Source: Paenibacillus arenilitoris
GTDB taxonomy: Bacteria; Bacillota; Bacilli; Paenibacillales; Paenibacillaceae
Direction of reading: 5' to 3'
NCBI RefSeq assembly: GCF_014705655.1
Contig: NZ_JACXIY010000013.1
Location: forward strand, 1-64,000
DNA: 64,000 nucleotides
This document shows, in pieces, positions 40,242 to 49,485 of the stretch. Under the pieces are notes generated by a model. The model was given only the letters and a program-made list of their open reading frames with translations. It was not told where the DNA came from and did no database searches. Position 1 is the first letter of the stretch. Each line of letters begins with the position of its first letter. Position numbers and translations under genes: made by a program.

Positions 40242-41984
40242 ATGAAGACTGCAAGTCGCAGGGCATGGCTCACAGCTTTATTGATTATGGCAATCGTATT
40301 TGTAAGCGCTTGCTCAGGGGGTGCGGGAAACGGAGGCGAGGGGGCGACGGATCCCGAACCGGCAGCGGAGACGAATGAGAATGCCGAAGAAACGGCAAGC
40401 ACCGACTCCGGCACCGGCGAAGAACCGGCAGCGGCCGGTCCGCTAGGCAAATACGATCCTCCGGTCGAGGTTACTTCCGTCCGCATCGTGAACGACACTT
40501 TCAAATACGCGGAAGGCGAAGATATCGACAACAACATTTGGAGCCGTACCATTATGGATAAGCTCGGCATCGACATCCAATACGACTGGGTCGTCAGCGG
40601 CGACGGACCCGGCGGACAAGGCGAGCAGAAGATGAACGTCTCGATCGCTTCCGGAGACTTGCCCGAAATCATTCCCGTTAGCGCCAGACAGCTGAAGCAG
40701 CTGGTCGAAGGCGATCTTCTAATGGATTTGACCGACATCTACGAGCAATATGCATCGCCTTTTACGAAAGAAATCATGAACCAAGACGGTCCGAACGCAC
40801 TCGCATCGGCGACGTTCGACGGCAAGCTGATGGCGATTCCGAACACGGGATCGGCGATGGACGGAGCATTCATGGTTTGGGTGCGTACCGACTGGTTGAA
40901 GAAGCTGAATCTTCCCGAACCTCAAACGATGGACGACGTGCTCAAAATATCCGAGGCGTTCACGACGCAAGATCCGGACGGCAACGGCAAAGCGGATACG
41001 ATCGGGCTATCGCTCAATAAAGATTTGTATGGCGGATACGCCGGAATCGACGGTTTCCTTAACGGGTTTCATGCTTATCCGCGCCAATGGGTGAAGGACA
41101 GCTCGGGCAAGCTTGTGTTCGGCAGCATCCAGCCCGAAATGAAGGTAGCGCTCGCCAAGCTGCAAGAGCTTAATAAGAAAGGCCAAATCGACAGAGAATT
41201 CGGCGTGAAGGACCAAGGAAAAGCGGCCGAGTCCGCAGCCGCCGGCAAAGCAGGGCTTCATTTTGGGCAAATGTGGAATCCGTTGTGGCCGCTTGTGGAC
41301 AACAAACGGAATGACCCGAATGCCGAATGGCAGGCTTATCCGCTCGTTTCCGTCGATGACAAACCGGCGCAGTCGCGCGTCAACCTCGCAGTAGGCACGT
41401 ATTACGCCGTGTTGAAAGAGGCGAAGCATCCGGAAGCGCTGCTCAAGATTATTAACCTGTTCGTAGAAACCGGATGGGGAGAGTCGACGACTCCGGAAAA
41501 TTACGCGGAACATTTTACAAAAGACGGATTTGAAAAACATAAATATACCCCTTTCCAAACGTGGCCGGCCCGTAAAAACCTCGATATTCATTTGCATATT
41601 TCGGAAGCGATGGACAGCGGCGACGAGTCGAAGCTTAATCCGGAGGAACAGAACAACTATGCGCAAATCAAGGATTTCCTTGAAGGCAAAGCAGGCAGCG
41701 AAATCGGGTGGGCCTATAACCGGGTGTTCGGGAAAGAAGGCTCGTTCAAGACGATCGACAAATATGTGGACGAAGGCCTGATTTTGCAGAACGAGTTCTT
41801 CGGCGCGCCGACGGACACGATGGTGGAGAAGGATGCGACGCTGCTTAAGATGGAGCTCGAAGTGTTCAGCAAAATTATTCTCGGCGATCCGATCGATCAT
41901 TTCGACAAATTCGTTGAAGATTGGAAAAAGCTCGGCGGCGACGACATTACGGAAGAAGTCAACGAGTGGTACGCTTCCAAATAA
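40242..41984 (+). CDS. Extracellular solute-binding lipoprotein (LplA-like)
   Basis: Binding lipoprotein of 580 aa. The signal ends FVSACSGG (Cys24), then an Asp/Glu/Pro-rich spacer, then the LplA-type domain (IASGDLPEIIPVSARQL, WVRTDWLKKLNL, DPDGNGKADTIGL). ATG 40242 has AAGGAGG 7 nt upstream; the in-frame ATG at 40236 is directly on it. Expected to deliver a rhamnose-containing oligosaccharide to the permeases behind it, given the rhamnosidase in the same operon. Confidence 0.94.
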   Translation: MKTASRRAWLTALLIMAIVFVSACSGGAGNGGEGATDPEPAAETNENAEETASTDSGTGEEPAAAGPLGKYDPPVEVTSVRIVNDTFKYAEGEDIDNNIWSRTIMDKLGIDIQYDWVVSGDGPGGQGEQKMNVSIASGDLPEIIPVSARQLKQLVEGDLLMDLTDIYEQYASPFTKEIMNQDGPNALASATFDGKLMAIPNTGSAMDGAFMVWVRTDWLKKLNLPEPQTMDDVLKISEAFTTQDPDGNGKADTIGLSLNKDLYGGYAGIDGFLNGFHAYPRQWVKDSSGKLVFGSIQPEMKVALAKLQELNKKGQIDREFGVKDQGKAAESAAAGKAGLHFGQMWNPLWPLVDNKRNDPNAEWQAYPLVSVDDKPAQSRVNLAVGTYYAVLKEAKHPEALLKIINLFVETGWGESTTPENYAEHFTKDGFEKHKYTPFQTWPARKNLDIHLHISEAMDSGDESKLNPEEQNNYAQIKDFLEGKAGSEIGWAYNRVFGKEGSFKTIDKYVDEGLILQNEFFGAPTDTMVEKDATLLKMELEVFSKIILGDPIDHFDKFVEDWKKLGGDDITEEVNEWYASK

Positions 41985-42049
41985 CTCGATAGGCGGGGGA
42001 AGAGTTGCGTCCGGATCTTCCCTCTTTACTTTTTGCCGGAGGTGTCAGG

Positions 42050-42949
42050 ATGATTAAGAAGCTCAAATCGCCGTATTGGCCGCTGCATCTCATGCTGCTG
42101 CCAGGGCTGCTGCTTGTTGTAATTTACAGCTACGGGCCGTTATTCGGCATTATTATGGCATTTCAGAAGTTTAAGCCGGCCAAGGGCTTCTTCGATTCAC
42201 CCTGGGCGGGTTTCGATAATTTCCAATACGTTCTGGACATGCCCGACTCTGCCAGAATTTTGTGGAACACGGTGATCATCGCTCTATTCAAAATCGTGGC
42301 AGGCTTCATCGTTCCGATTATCGTGGCGCTTCTGCTGAATGAGGTTCGCAAAGATGTTTTCAAGCGCGGCATCCAAACGATGATTTACTTGCCTCACTTT
42401 TTATCCTGGATCATCCTTGGCGGAATTCTGATCGATATCTTATCTCCTTCCAGCGGCATCGTGAACCAACTGCTGGCTTGGGTGGGGATCGAGCCGATCT
42501 ACTTTCTGGGAGACAACCGCTGGTTCCGGCAGGTGCTCGTCATGTCCGACGTTTGGAAGGAGTTCGGTTTCAACACGATCGTTTATTTGGCGGCGCTGAC
42601 AAGCATTAACCCGTCGTTGTACGAAGCCGCCATCGTAGACGGCGCCGGCCGATGGAAACAGACGTGGTACGTCACGCTTCCCGGCATGATGCCGATTATC
42701 GTGCTCACCCTGACTCTGAGCCTAGGCAACGTGCTGAACGCGGGGTTCGACCAAGTGTTCAATTTGTACAGCCCGCAGGTGTACGAAACGGGCGACATCA
42801 TCGATACGTTCGTTTACCGGATCGGTCTCATCGATGCGCAATACGGGGTGGCGACCGCCGTCGGATTGTTTAAATCGGTCGTGTCGTTCGCATTTATCTC
42901 GATTTCGTATTATTTAGCCTACCGGCTGGCAAACTATCGAATTTTTTAA
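42050..42949 (+). CDS. Lpl-type ABC transporter permease (LplB-like)
   Basis: Permease of 299 aa. N-terminal LHLMLLPGLLLVVIYSYGPLFG, then FQKFKPAKGF, are characteristic, and the EAA loop is LYEAAIVDGAGRWKQTWYVTLPG. ATG 42050 is preceded by GGAGGTG at good spacing. The upstream frame extension lacks a ribosome site. It follows the binding-protein gene and precedes the second permease. Confidence 0.93.
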   Translation: MIKKLKSPYWPLHLMLLPGLLLVVIYSYGPLFGIIMAFQKFKPAKGFFDSPWAGFDNFQYVLDMPDSARILWNTVIIALFKIVAGFIVPIIVALLLNEVRKDVFKRGIQTMIYLPHFLSWIILGGILIDILSPSSGIVNQLLAWVGIEPIYFLGDNRWFRQVLVMSDVWKEFGFNTIVYLAALTSINPSLYEAAIVDGAGRWKQTWYVTLPGMMPIIVLTLTLSLGNVLNAGFDQVFNLYSPQVYETGDIIDTFVYRIGLIDAQYGVATAVGLFKSVVSFAFISISYYLAYRLANYRIF

Positions 42950-42980
42950 CGTTTCGTGAAGGCAGAGAGGAGGAAGAAGG

Positions 42981-43865
42981 ATGGTCGAGCGATTGACGAC
43001 CGGAAGAAGAGTTTTCGTCGCCGTCAACTATGCGTTGTTGCTGTTTATGTCGCTTCTGTGCTTGCTTCCTTTGATCCACGTGCTGTCCGTATCGTTCAGC
43101 TCGAGCGAGGCGGCAACTGCAGGGCTTGTAAAACTTTGGCCGGTCGAATTCACGGCAAGCTCTTATCAGTTCGTTCTTGCCAAACCGGCATTCTTGACTT
43201 CCGTCGGCGTTACGCTGCAACGGGTCGCGATCGGCGTAACGGTCAACATGCTGCTTACGATCTTGGTCGCATATCCGCTATCCAAGGAAGTGACCAAGTT
43301 TCCGTACCGTACCGTATACGTCTGGGTTTTCGTCATCACGATCCTATTCCACGGCGGGCTCATTCCCCAATATATGATTGTGAAATACACGGGAATTATG
43401 GATACGATCTGGGCTTTGGTGCTCCCTTCGGTGGTTCCCGTATTTAACGTGGTGCTGCTTCTCAACTTTTTCCGCGGATTGCCCAAGGAACTGGAAGAAG
43501 CCGCGTTTATCGACGGCGCCGGCCATTGGACGACGCTGTGGCGCGTGATCGTGCCGCTTTCTGCGCCTGCGCTGGCAACGATTACGTTATTTGCGACGGT
43601 GGGCCATTGGAATTCCTGGTTCGACGGACTGATCTTTATGAATTCGCCGGAGCATTACCCGCTCCAAAGCTATCTGCAGACCGTCGTCATCAACCGCGAC
43701 TTGAGCCTCGTATCTTCGTCCGACATGAAATCGCTTATGGAGGTGAGCGACAGAACGGCGAAAGCGGCGCAGATTTTTTTGGGAGCGTTGCCGATTCTGC
43801 TCGTTTATCCGTTCTTGCAGCGTTTTTTTATGAAAGGCATCGTACTTGGCAGCGTGAAAGAGTAG
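42981..43865 (+). CDS. Lpl-type ABC transporter permease (LplC-like)
   Basis: Second permease, 294 aa with about six membrane helices. The EAA loop is LPKELEEAAFIDGAGHWTTLWRVIVPL, and it ends RFFMKGIVLGSVKE as in the family. GGAGGAAG about 8 nt upstream supports ATG 42981. Together with the previous protein it forms the channel of the rhamnoside importer; the ATPase is not encoded here. Confidence 0.93.
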   Translation: MVERLTTGRRVFVAVNYALLLFMSLLCLLPLIHVLSVSFSSSEAATAGLVKLWPVEFTASSYQFVLAKPAFLTSVGVTLQRVAIGVTVNMLLTILVAYPLSKEVTKFPYRTVYVWVFVITILFHGGLIPQYMIVKYTGIMDTIWALVLPSVVPVFNVVLLLNFFRGLPKELEEAAFIDGAGHWTTLWRVIVPLSAPALATITLFATVGHWNSWFDGLIFMNSPEHYPLQSYLQTVVINRDLSLVSSSDMKSLMEVSDRTAKAAQIFLGALPILLVYPFLQRFFMKGIVLGSVKE

Positions 43866-43892
43866 AATCGTACTCAGAAATGGAGGTTGAAC

Positions 43893-46295
43893 ATGGACAT
43901 TGTAACCAAGTTGACAGACGCATCGTGGATTGGAGTTCCCGCTTCGGAGTATGCAGCCGGAACGAAGGCCGGACCGATCCGCAATGAGGCCGCCTACTTC
44001 CGCTGCCGGTTTGATTTGTCCGAAGCGGAGGATACCAGGCTGACGCTTTCGATTAGCGCTCATAGCCGTTACCGGCTGTGGGTGAACGGGGAACCGATCC
44101 TATCCGGACCGTGCAAGGGCGACCGGTGGCGGCATTATTACGAGACGGTCGACGTAAGCGATCTATTATGTTCGGGCGAAAATGTTCTTGCGGTGAAAGT
44201 CGTTTCCTACTCGCCATACGAAGCTCAGCCTCAAGGAAGCGGCGGCCCGTTCTCCGTTACGACAAGCGCGGCCGGCCCTTGTTTAATCGTAAGCGGTCTC
44301 GCGTCGTCGGCTTCCGGAGACGTCACGGCGGACATCGCGACCGGAAAGAAGAACGCTGTTCCTTGGGAAGCGATGCTGGGTCGTGCGGTCGAGTGGGAGC
44401 CTTACCGGGGGACGGCGTTTCTTGGCCCGATGGAGCGGGTGAACGGCGCGTTGCTGCCGCATGGCTGGAATAAGCCGGCTTCCGGCTCCGAACGGGCGGC
44501 TGAGGCGGATGAAGCATTATGGATCGTTCCGGACGTCAAATGGCGCGCCAACGGAAGACCGTACGGGCTCATCCCGCCGTTTCCGCTCCAGGAACGACCC
44601 ATACCGCTGCTTTATGAAAGAGAGCGCCGGTTTCGAAGCGAGATGCCTGCAGGCCGGGACGTTACGCCGCGCGGCTCGTTCGGCCGCGGTCTCTTCGAGC
44701 CGCTCGTCGTTCCGCCGAACAGCGTCCGGGCGGTCGTTCTGGATGCGGGCGAGCTAACGACCGGCTATGTGTCGCTTCGAACGAGGGGAGGCGCCGGAAG
44801 CCAAATCCGGCTCAAATATGCGGAAAGCTATTCAAGGAAAAGCGCGAAAGGGTTTCCGGAGAAAGGAAATCGGGATGACGCCGTCCATTACGAGCTGCTT
44901 GGTCATGAAGACGTGTACCGGCCGGCCGGCGGAGACGAGACCTATGAACCGTTCTGGTTCCGGACATTCCGCTTCCTGCGATTGGAGGTTATGACGGGCA
45001 GCGAGCCTGTCGTCGTCCATCCTCCGGAATACCGGGAAACCGGTTATCCGCTGGAGGTCGTTTCGACGGTGCGCACCTCGGCCGATTGGACGGGACCGCT
45101 TTGGGACGTCAGCGTACGTACGCTTCAACGCTGCATGCACGAAACGTATGAGGATTGTCCTTACTACGAACAGCTTCAATACATCATGGACACAAGATTG
45201 CAAATCTTGTTTACGTACCGGACTTCCGGCGATCCGAGACTTGCGCGGAAGGCAATCGAGGATTTCGGGGCCTCTTTGCTTCCGGAAGGGATCATTCAAG
45301 CGAGATATCCTTCCATGGAACCTCAAGTCATTCCCGTGTTCGCCCTCCATTGGATCTTCATGGTGGAAGACTACGTTTGGCAAACGGGGGACATGGAGCT
45401 GCCGGTCCGCTGCCGGCCCGTCATTGATTCCATTCTATCCTGGTATGAGCGGAAGCGCGGCGAACAAGGGCTTGTCGAGCGGCTAGGCTATTGGGAGTTT
45501 TTCGATTGGGTCAAGGAGTGGGACGATTTGCAAGGTTCCCCGCGGGCGACGCTTTACGGTCCGTCAGCCAATCATAACGCGGCGTACATATGCGGATTGA
45601 AGGCGGCTGCGAGACTCTCCCGTTTAACCGGACGGGTGGAAACCGCTCTCGAATATGAGCGGAGAGCGGCGGAGACCGCGGGAGCGCTGCATATGCTCTG
45701 TTGGTCGGAGGAAAAGGGATTGTACCGGGAAGGACCGGAATGGGAACAATACAGCCAACATAGCCAAGTTTGGGCTGTATTGGCGGAACTCGTGGAAGGC
45801 GAGGACGCCGCGGCTCTCATGGACCGTATGCTTGCGGAGCAGGGGCTTCTTTCCTGTTCGTACGCCATGTCCTATTATTTATTCCGGGCTTTGGAGAAAG
45901 CCGGACGCTACGATCGTACGGAGGAGTTATGGCGTCCGTGGAGAGAGCTTCTGAAGCTCGGATTGACGACATGGCCGGAAGATCCGTTCATGCAGCGAAG
46001 CGATTGTCATGCTTGGGGCGCTCTGCCGCTTTATGAATTCACTAACGGCTTGCTGGGCGTTCGTCCGGAGCTTCCCGGGTGGGAGGCCATTCGGATCGAA
46101 CCGCAATGCCTTTCGCTGCGGGAAGCGGAAGGACGGGTCATAACGCCGAAAGGCCTGGTTGAAGTGCAGTGGGAAAAGAAAGAAGGCAAGTACTCGATCT
46201 CGGGGACGGCGCCGGTTACCGTGCCGGTTACGCTTGTAATGCCGGACGGAACGGTGCGGTCGATCCCCGGCGGCGGCGAGTTTACATTCTCCTAA
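43893..46295 (+). CDS. Alpha-L-rhamnosidase (GH78)
   Basis: Cytoplasmic glycosidase of 800 aa without signal peptide, so it acts on imported rhamnosides. The N-terminal beta-sandwich domains include YRLWVNGEPILSGP. The (alpha/alpha)6 barrel follows. The GH78 signature is clear: YEDCPYYEQLQYIMD, giving Asp421, Glu426 and Asp433 in the same spacing as the known catalytic-site acids. A late Glu696 (TTWPED) precedes RSDCHAWGALP. ATG 43893 has GGAGG 6 nt upstream; TTG 43887 is less likely. Last gene of the operon starting with the sensor pair, it cleaves terminal alpha-L-rhamnose, plausibly from pectin-type side chains or flavonoid glycosides. Confidence 0.93.
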   Translation: MDIVTKLTDASWIGVPASEYAAGTKAGPIRNEAAYFRCRFDLSEAEDTRLTLSISAHSRYRLWVNGEPILSGPCKGDRWRHYYETVDVSDLLCSGENVLAVKVVSYSPYEAQPQGSGGPFSVTTSAAGPCLIVSGLASSASGDVTADIATGKKNAVPWEAMLGRAVEWEPYRGTAFLGPMERVNGALLPHGWNKPASGSERAAEADEALWIVPDVKWRANGRPYGLIPPFPLQERPIPLLYERERRFRSEMPAGRDVTPRGSFGRGLFEPLVVPPNSVRAVVLDAGELTTGYVSLRTRGGAGSQIRLKYAESYSRKSAKGFPEKGNRDDAVHYELLGHEDVYRPAGGDETYEPFWFRTFRFLRLEVMTGSEPVVVHPPEYRETGYPLEVVSTVRTSADWTGPLWDVSVRTLQRCMHETYEDCPYYEQLQYIMDTRLQILFTYRTSGDPRLARKAIEDFGASLLPEGIIQARYPSMEPQVIPVFALHWIFMVEDYVWQTGDMELPVRCRPVIDSILSWYERKRGEQGLVERLGYWEFFDWVKEWDDLQGSPRATLYGPSANHNAAYICGLKAAARLSRLTGRVETALEYERRAAETAGALHMLCWSEEKGLYREGPEWEQYSQHSQVWAVLAELVEGEDAAALMDRMLAEQGLLSCSYAMSYYLFRALEKAGRYDRTEELWRPWRELLKLGLTTWPEDPFMQRSDCHAWGALPLYEFTNGLLGVRPELPGWEAIRIEPQCLSLREAEGRVITPKGLVEVQWEKKEGKYSISGTAPVTVPVTLVMPDGTVRSIPGGGEFTFS

Positions 46296-46311
46296 CCTCG
46301 TTACCGCATCG

Positions 46312-47265
46312 CTAGCAAATTTTTTCTTTCTGCCATCGAACGGTTTCGTCGAAATCTTTGTAGCTGAACTGACGGTTGTTCCAGTAATATGGAAGGTCGG
46401 TTCGAGACCATCCTTCATACAATTGATCCCATGCGAACGGGCCGTGAGGAAGCAGCGAGGCCTGTTCGATGGGATCCGATATTTTTTGGTACCGGAAATC
46501 GCAAGAGAGGCGTATTTTGCCCGGGATTCGATTCGGCAGCGATTTATGAACCGTATAACTGTGGAATGCAAGCACGTCGCCTGACTCATACGCTGCCGTT
46601 TCCCATTCATATCCGAGCCCGCACAGAATCGATTCCAATCCGCCCGCGCCGGGCGACCGGGCGACGCCGAGCAAGCCTTCGCGATGGCTGCCTCTTAACA
46701 CGGCCAATCCCCCGAGATCTGCGGATACGTCCCCTAACGGAATCCAACAGGTCCATGTATCCGCGCTTCCTTGCACATGAAGATAATCTTGATGCGACGG
46801 AGTGACATGGACGTCCGGGTGGGGGAGCATAATGCGCGCAATGTTGCGGGGATGCGGAAATGCGGTTTCGCCGAAAAGCGTAGAAAGCATATTCAATATG
46901 GCGGACGACTGCGCCAGCGCATGGAACGACTCCAGCTTTTGGACGTCTCTGTATACGTCGATGACGGTTCCTACACCGTTCCAAGCGATCTCCTCCGCGG
47001 TATATTGGCGGATTCTTTCGATATTTCCCATAGCGGTTTCGGCTGCGTGCGCCGGATCCAGCAAGCCGTGCCGATCCAATACGGCCAGGACGTCTTGCCG
47101 TACCGAATTCACCGCATCGGCCGGCAGCATACCTTTGATGAATAAATAACCGTCTTCTTCGGCTCGTTGTCTAAGTTGTTCCGGCTGCGTCAGCAACTCT
47201 GCAGAATTTTTGAATGGTCCGCCGATCGGACGTTTGTCGTTATCTTGTTCCGGATGGGTACTCAC
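46312..47265 (-). CDS. Phytanoyl-CoA dioxygenase (PhyH) family protein
   Basis: Fe(II)/2-oxoglutarate-dependent oxygenase of 317 aa. The metal facial triad is visible as SHQDYLHV (His158, Asp160) with distal His240 in HSYTVHKSLPN, and Arg252 for the oxoglutarate carboxylate. EDGYLFIKGMLP near the N-terminus is typical of the family. The GTG start (47265) has GGGAGG about 10 nt upstream. It is divergent from an AraC regulator with 123 bp between, suggesting that regulator controls it. PhyH proteins hydroxylate small organic substrates; this one could process a natural product or a sugar-derived compound. Substrate unknown. Confidence 0.9.
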   Translation of the reverse strand: MSTHPEQDNDKRPIGGPFKNSAELLTQPEQLRQRAEEDGYLFIKGMLPADAVNSVRQDVLAVLDRHGLLDPAHAAETAMGNIERIRQYTAEEIAWNGVGTVIDVYRDVQKLESFHALAQSSAILNMLSTLFGETAFPHPRNIARIMLPHPDVHVTPSHQDYLHVQGSADTWTCWIPLGDVSADLGGLAVLRGSHREGLLGVARSPGAGGLESILCGLGYEWETAAYESGDVLAFHSYTVHKSLPNRIPGKIRLSCDFRYQKISDPIEQASLLPHGPFAWDQLYEGWSRTDLPYYWNNRQFSYKDFDETVRWQKEKIC

Positions 47266-47388
47266 CTGGTTACAACCTCCCTGCGCAAGTTTGTTATCAT
47301 CGTATCATCGTTTCGGAAGACTGTATTTGCATATGGCATTCTTTGTTTGTCATTTGCCGGAATCATTTTTTTAGAGCGGGGGATCGTC

Positions 47389-48261
47389 ATGAGTCTATGG
47401 CCGCCATTGGACAACCGGTTCCAGCCTGTCGTTCATTACGCGAACCGGCTCGCTTGCCGGCCGGGAGAACGATTCGGTCCGCGCTTGATCAGCGATTGCC
47501 AATTTTTGTTCGTCAGCGCCGGAACGGGAAAGATTCAAGTGTGCGGGCAAACCTACAAGGCCTCGCCCGGATGCTTGTTTTACTATGGCCCGCGTCAGCC
47601 GCATTTAATAGAAGCTAGCGAAGTCAATCCTTTCGTGCTCTATGGACTGCATTTTACGCCGCAAGGCGTTCTGGAAGAGCATCCGCCGCCGGAACCTCCG
47701 CCGATTGTTCCCTACCGGCCTGGAATGGAGATGGAAAACGAAGCTTGCGACAGCGGGCAACCGTTCCCTTTTATTCAACAAACCGGGATGTGGCCCTTGG
47801 TTTTCTTTGAAGCGGCGGTCAAAGAATATCGAAACCGGGCGCCGATGGCTCCGCTGATGCTCCGGGGGCTGTTCATGCAATTTATCGTGAAATTGTCCGC
47901 ATGGGTACGGGAGCGGCAATTGCCCGCTTCGGCGTTGGAGAGGCATATCGCGGCAATAAAAGATTTGCTGGACCGGAAAGCGGGGGAGCCGTACCATTCG
48001 AATTGGATACAATTGTCGACCCCTTATTCGCATGATTATATGGCGCGGTTATTCCGGGATCGTTTCGGAGTTTCCCCGCACATGTATCATACGGAACGAA
48101 GAATCGGCATGGCCCGCAAACTGTTGGAAGGAACCGGGATGACCGTTACGGAAATATCGGAGCGGCTTCAATTTCAGAGCGTCCATTATTTCAGCAAATG
48201 GTTCAAACGGTCGACAGGAGAGCAGCCGACGCAGTACCGCATGCGCATGCGGATGATCTAA
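47389..48261 (+). CDS. AraC-family regulator with N-terminal cupin domain
   Basis: Transcription factor of 290 aa. The N-terminal cupin-like domain (FLFVSAGTGKIQVCGQ, then LFYYGPRQPHLIE) senses a ligand. The C-terminal double helix-turn-helix is DYMARLFRDRFGVSPHMYHTERR and VTEISERLQFQSVHYFSKWFKR. ATG 47389 is chosen because the upstream frame has no good ribosome site and the preceding stretch overlaps the divergent PhyH gene. It likely regulates the divergent dioxygenase. A terminator follows. Confidence 0.9.
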   Translation: MSLWPPLDNRFQPVVHYANRLACRPGERFGPRLISDCQFLFVSAGTGKIQVCGQTYKASPGCLFYYGPRQPHLIEASEVNPFVLYGLHFTPQGVLEEHPPPEPPPIVPYRPGMEMENEACDSGQPFPFIQQTGMWPLVFFEAAVKEYRNRAPMAPLMLRGLFMQFIVKLSAWVRERQLPASALERHIAAIKDLLDRKAGEPYHSNWIQLSTPYSHDYMARLFRDRFGVSPHMYHTERRIGMARKLLEGTGMTVTEISERLQFQSVHYFSKWFKRSTGEQPTQYRMRMRMI

Positions 48262-48328
48262 TCGGTTAGGTAATAGGTTAGTCGTATGACGGATATCGCT
48301 TAACTATTTAGCAAACGAAAAAGATTTG

Positions 48329-48357
48329 CCTCAGAGACCATGCTCTGAGGTTTTTTT
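48329..48357 (+). terminator. Terminator after the AraC gene
   Basis: CCTCAGAG and CTCTGAGG arms around ACCATG, followed by TTTTTTT. Confidence 0.93.
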
Positions 48358-48554
48358 GCGTAGAAGGGAGCCGCGCGTATAGACAATCCGCTCGCACGCC
48401 GTCCGGCGCTTCGCCGCTTATGAAATATTTTATACCTTGGCCGTTAATGTTGCATATCGCATCAATTGTATATTGAGCTAGGATCGTATGTTGGGGTAAG
48501 AATGAAGTGTTCGAAGATAAAATTCATTTTGGAAGGGAGGAGAAAGATTACCGC

Positions 48555-49472
48555 ATGCATGCTTTGGGAGCATCAAGATCATGGGCGAGATTCAAACGCA
48601 ATATTCCTTTGTTAGTCATGTTCGTTCCGGTTGTGGCTTTTTATTTGATTTTTAAATACGCTCCAATGTTCGGATATGTTATTGCTTTTAAGGAGTACAC
48701 GTTCGCCAAAGGGGTATTCGGAAGTCCGTGGGTAGGCTTGAAATGGCTTGAAATTATCGTTAACGACCCGTTTACCCTGAAGATTGTCTGGAACACTCTT
48801 TTTCTAAGTTTGCTAAATATCGTCGTCGGATTTCCTTTCCCGATCCTGATTGCATTAATGCTGAATGAAGTGAGGAGCATGCTGTTTAAGAAATCGGTGC
48901 AGACGCTTGTGTATTTGCCTCACTTCTTTTCTTGGGTGATCATCGGAGGAATCTTCATCACCTTGTTTTCTCAAGAATCGGGAATCGTGAACAAAATCAT
49001 CACTTTGTTTCGAGACGAACCGCTGCCATTCTTATACCAGGCCAATACGTGGATCTCCATCTATGTAGGCTCGGGGATATGGAAGGAAGCCGGTTTCAGT
49101 GCCATTATTTATCTCGCTGCCTTAACATCGATCGATCCTACGTTGTACGAAGCGGCAAGCGTAGACGGCGCCGGCAAGTTCAGAAAGATCTGGCATATCA
49201 CGCTGCCGGGGATCCGGCCCACCATCTTCTTGCTGTTAATCCTGTCCATGGGCAATATCATGGAAGTCGGCTTCGATCATGTTTACGTCTTGCAAAATGA
49301 TGTGGTTTACAGCTCTTCGGAGGTTCTTAGCACTTATATTTACAAGATCGGATTGCTCGGAGCGCAATTCAGCAGAAGTACGGCGCTTGGATTGTTTGAA
49401 TCTCTGGTTGGTTTTATCCTGGTTGTGACAGCCAACCGAGTCGCCCGGCGTTTCAATCAAAACTTATGGTAA
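48555..49472 (+). CDS. Lpl-type ABC transporter permease (LplB-like)
   Basis: Permease of 305 aa, first gene of the third Lpl operon. Typical features are FVPVVAFYLIFKYAPMFGYVIAFKEY, the EAA loop LYEAASVDGAGKFRKIWHITLPG and six membrane segments. ATG 48555 is preferred: GGAAGGGAGGAG lies about 13 nt upstream, whereas GTG 48507 has no ribosome site. The second permease starts 13 bp after its stop. Confidence 0.92.
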   Translation: MHALGASRSWARFKRNIPLLVMFVPVVAFYLIFKYAPMFGYVIAFKEYTFAKGVFGSPWVGLKWLEIIVNDPFTLKIVWNTLFLSLLNIVVGFPFPILIALMLNEVRSMLFKKSVQTLVYLPHFFSWVIIGGIFITLFSQESGIVNKIITLFRDEPLPFLYQANTWISIYVGSGIWKEAGFSAIIYLAALTSIDPTLYEAASVDGAGKFRKIWHITLPGIRPTIFLLLILSMGNIMEVGFDHVYVLQNDVVYSSSEVLSTYIYKIGLLGAQFSRSTALGLFESLVGFILVVTANRVARRFNQNLW

Positions 49473-49485
49473 GGAGGCTGATCGG

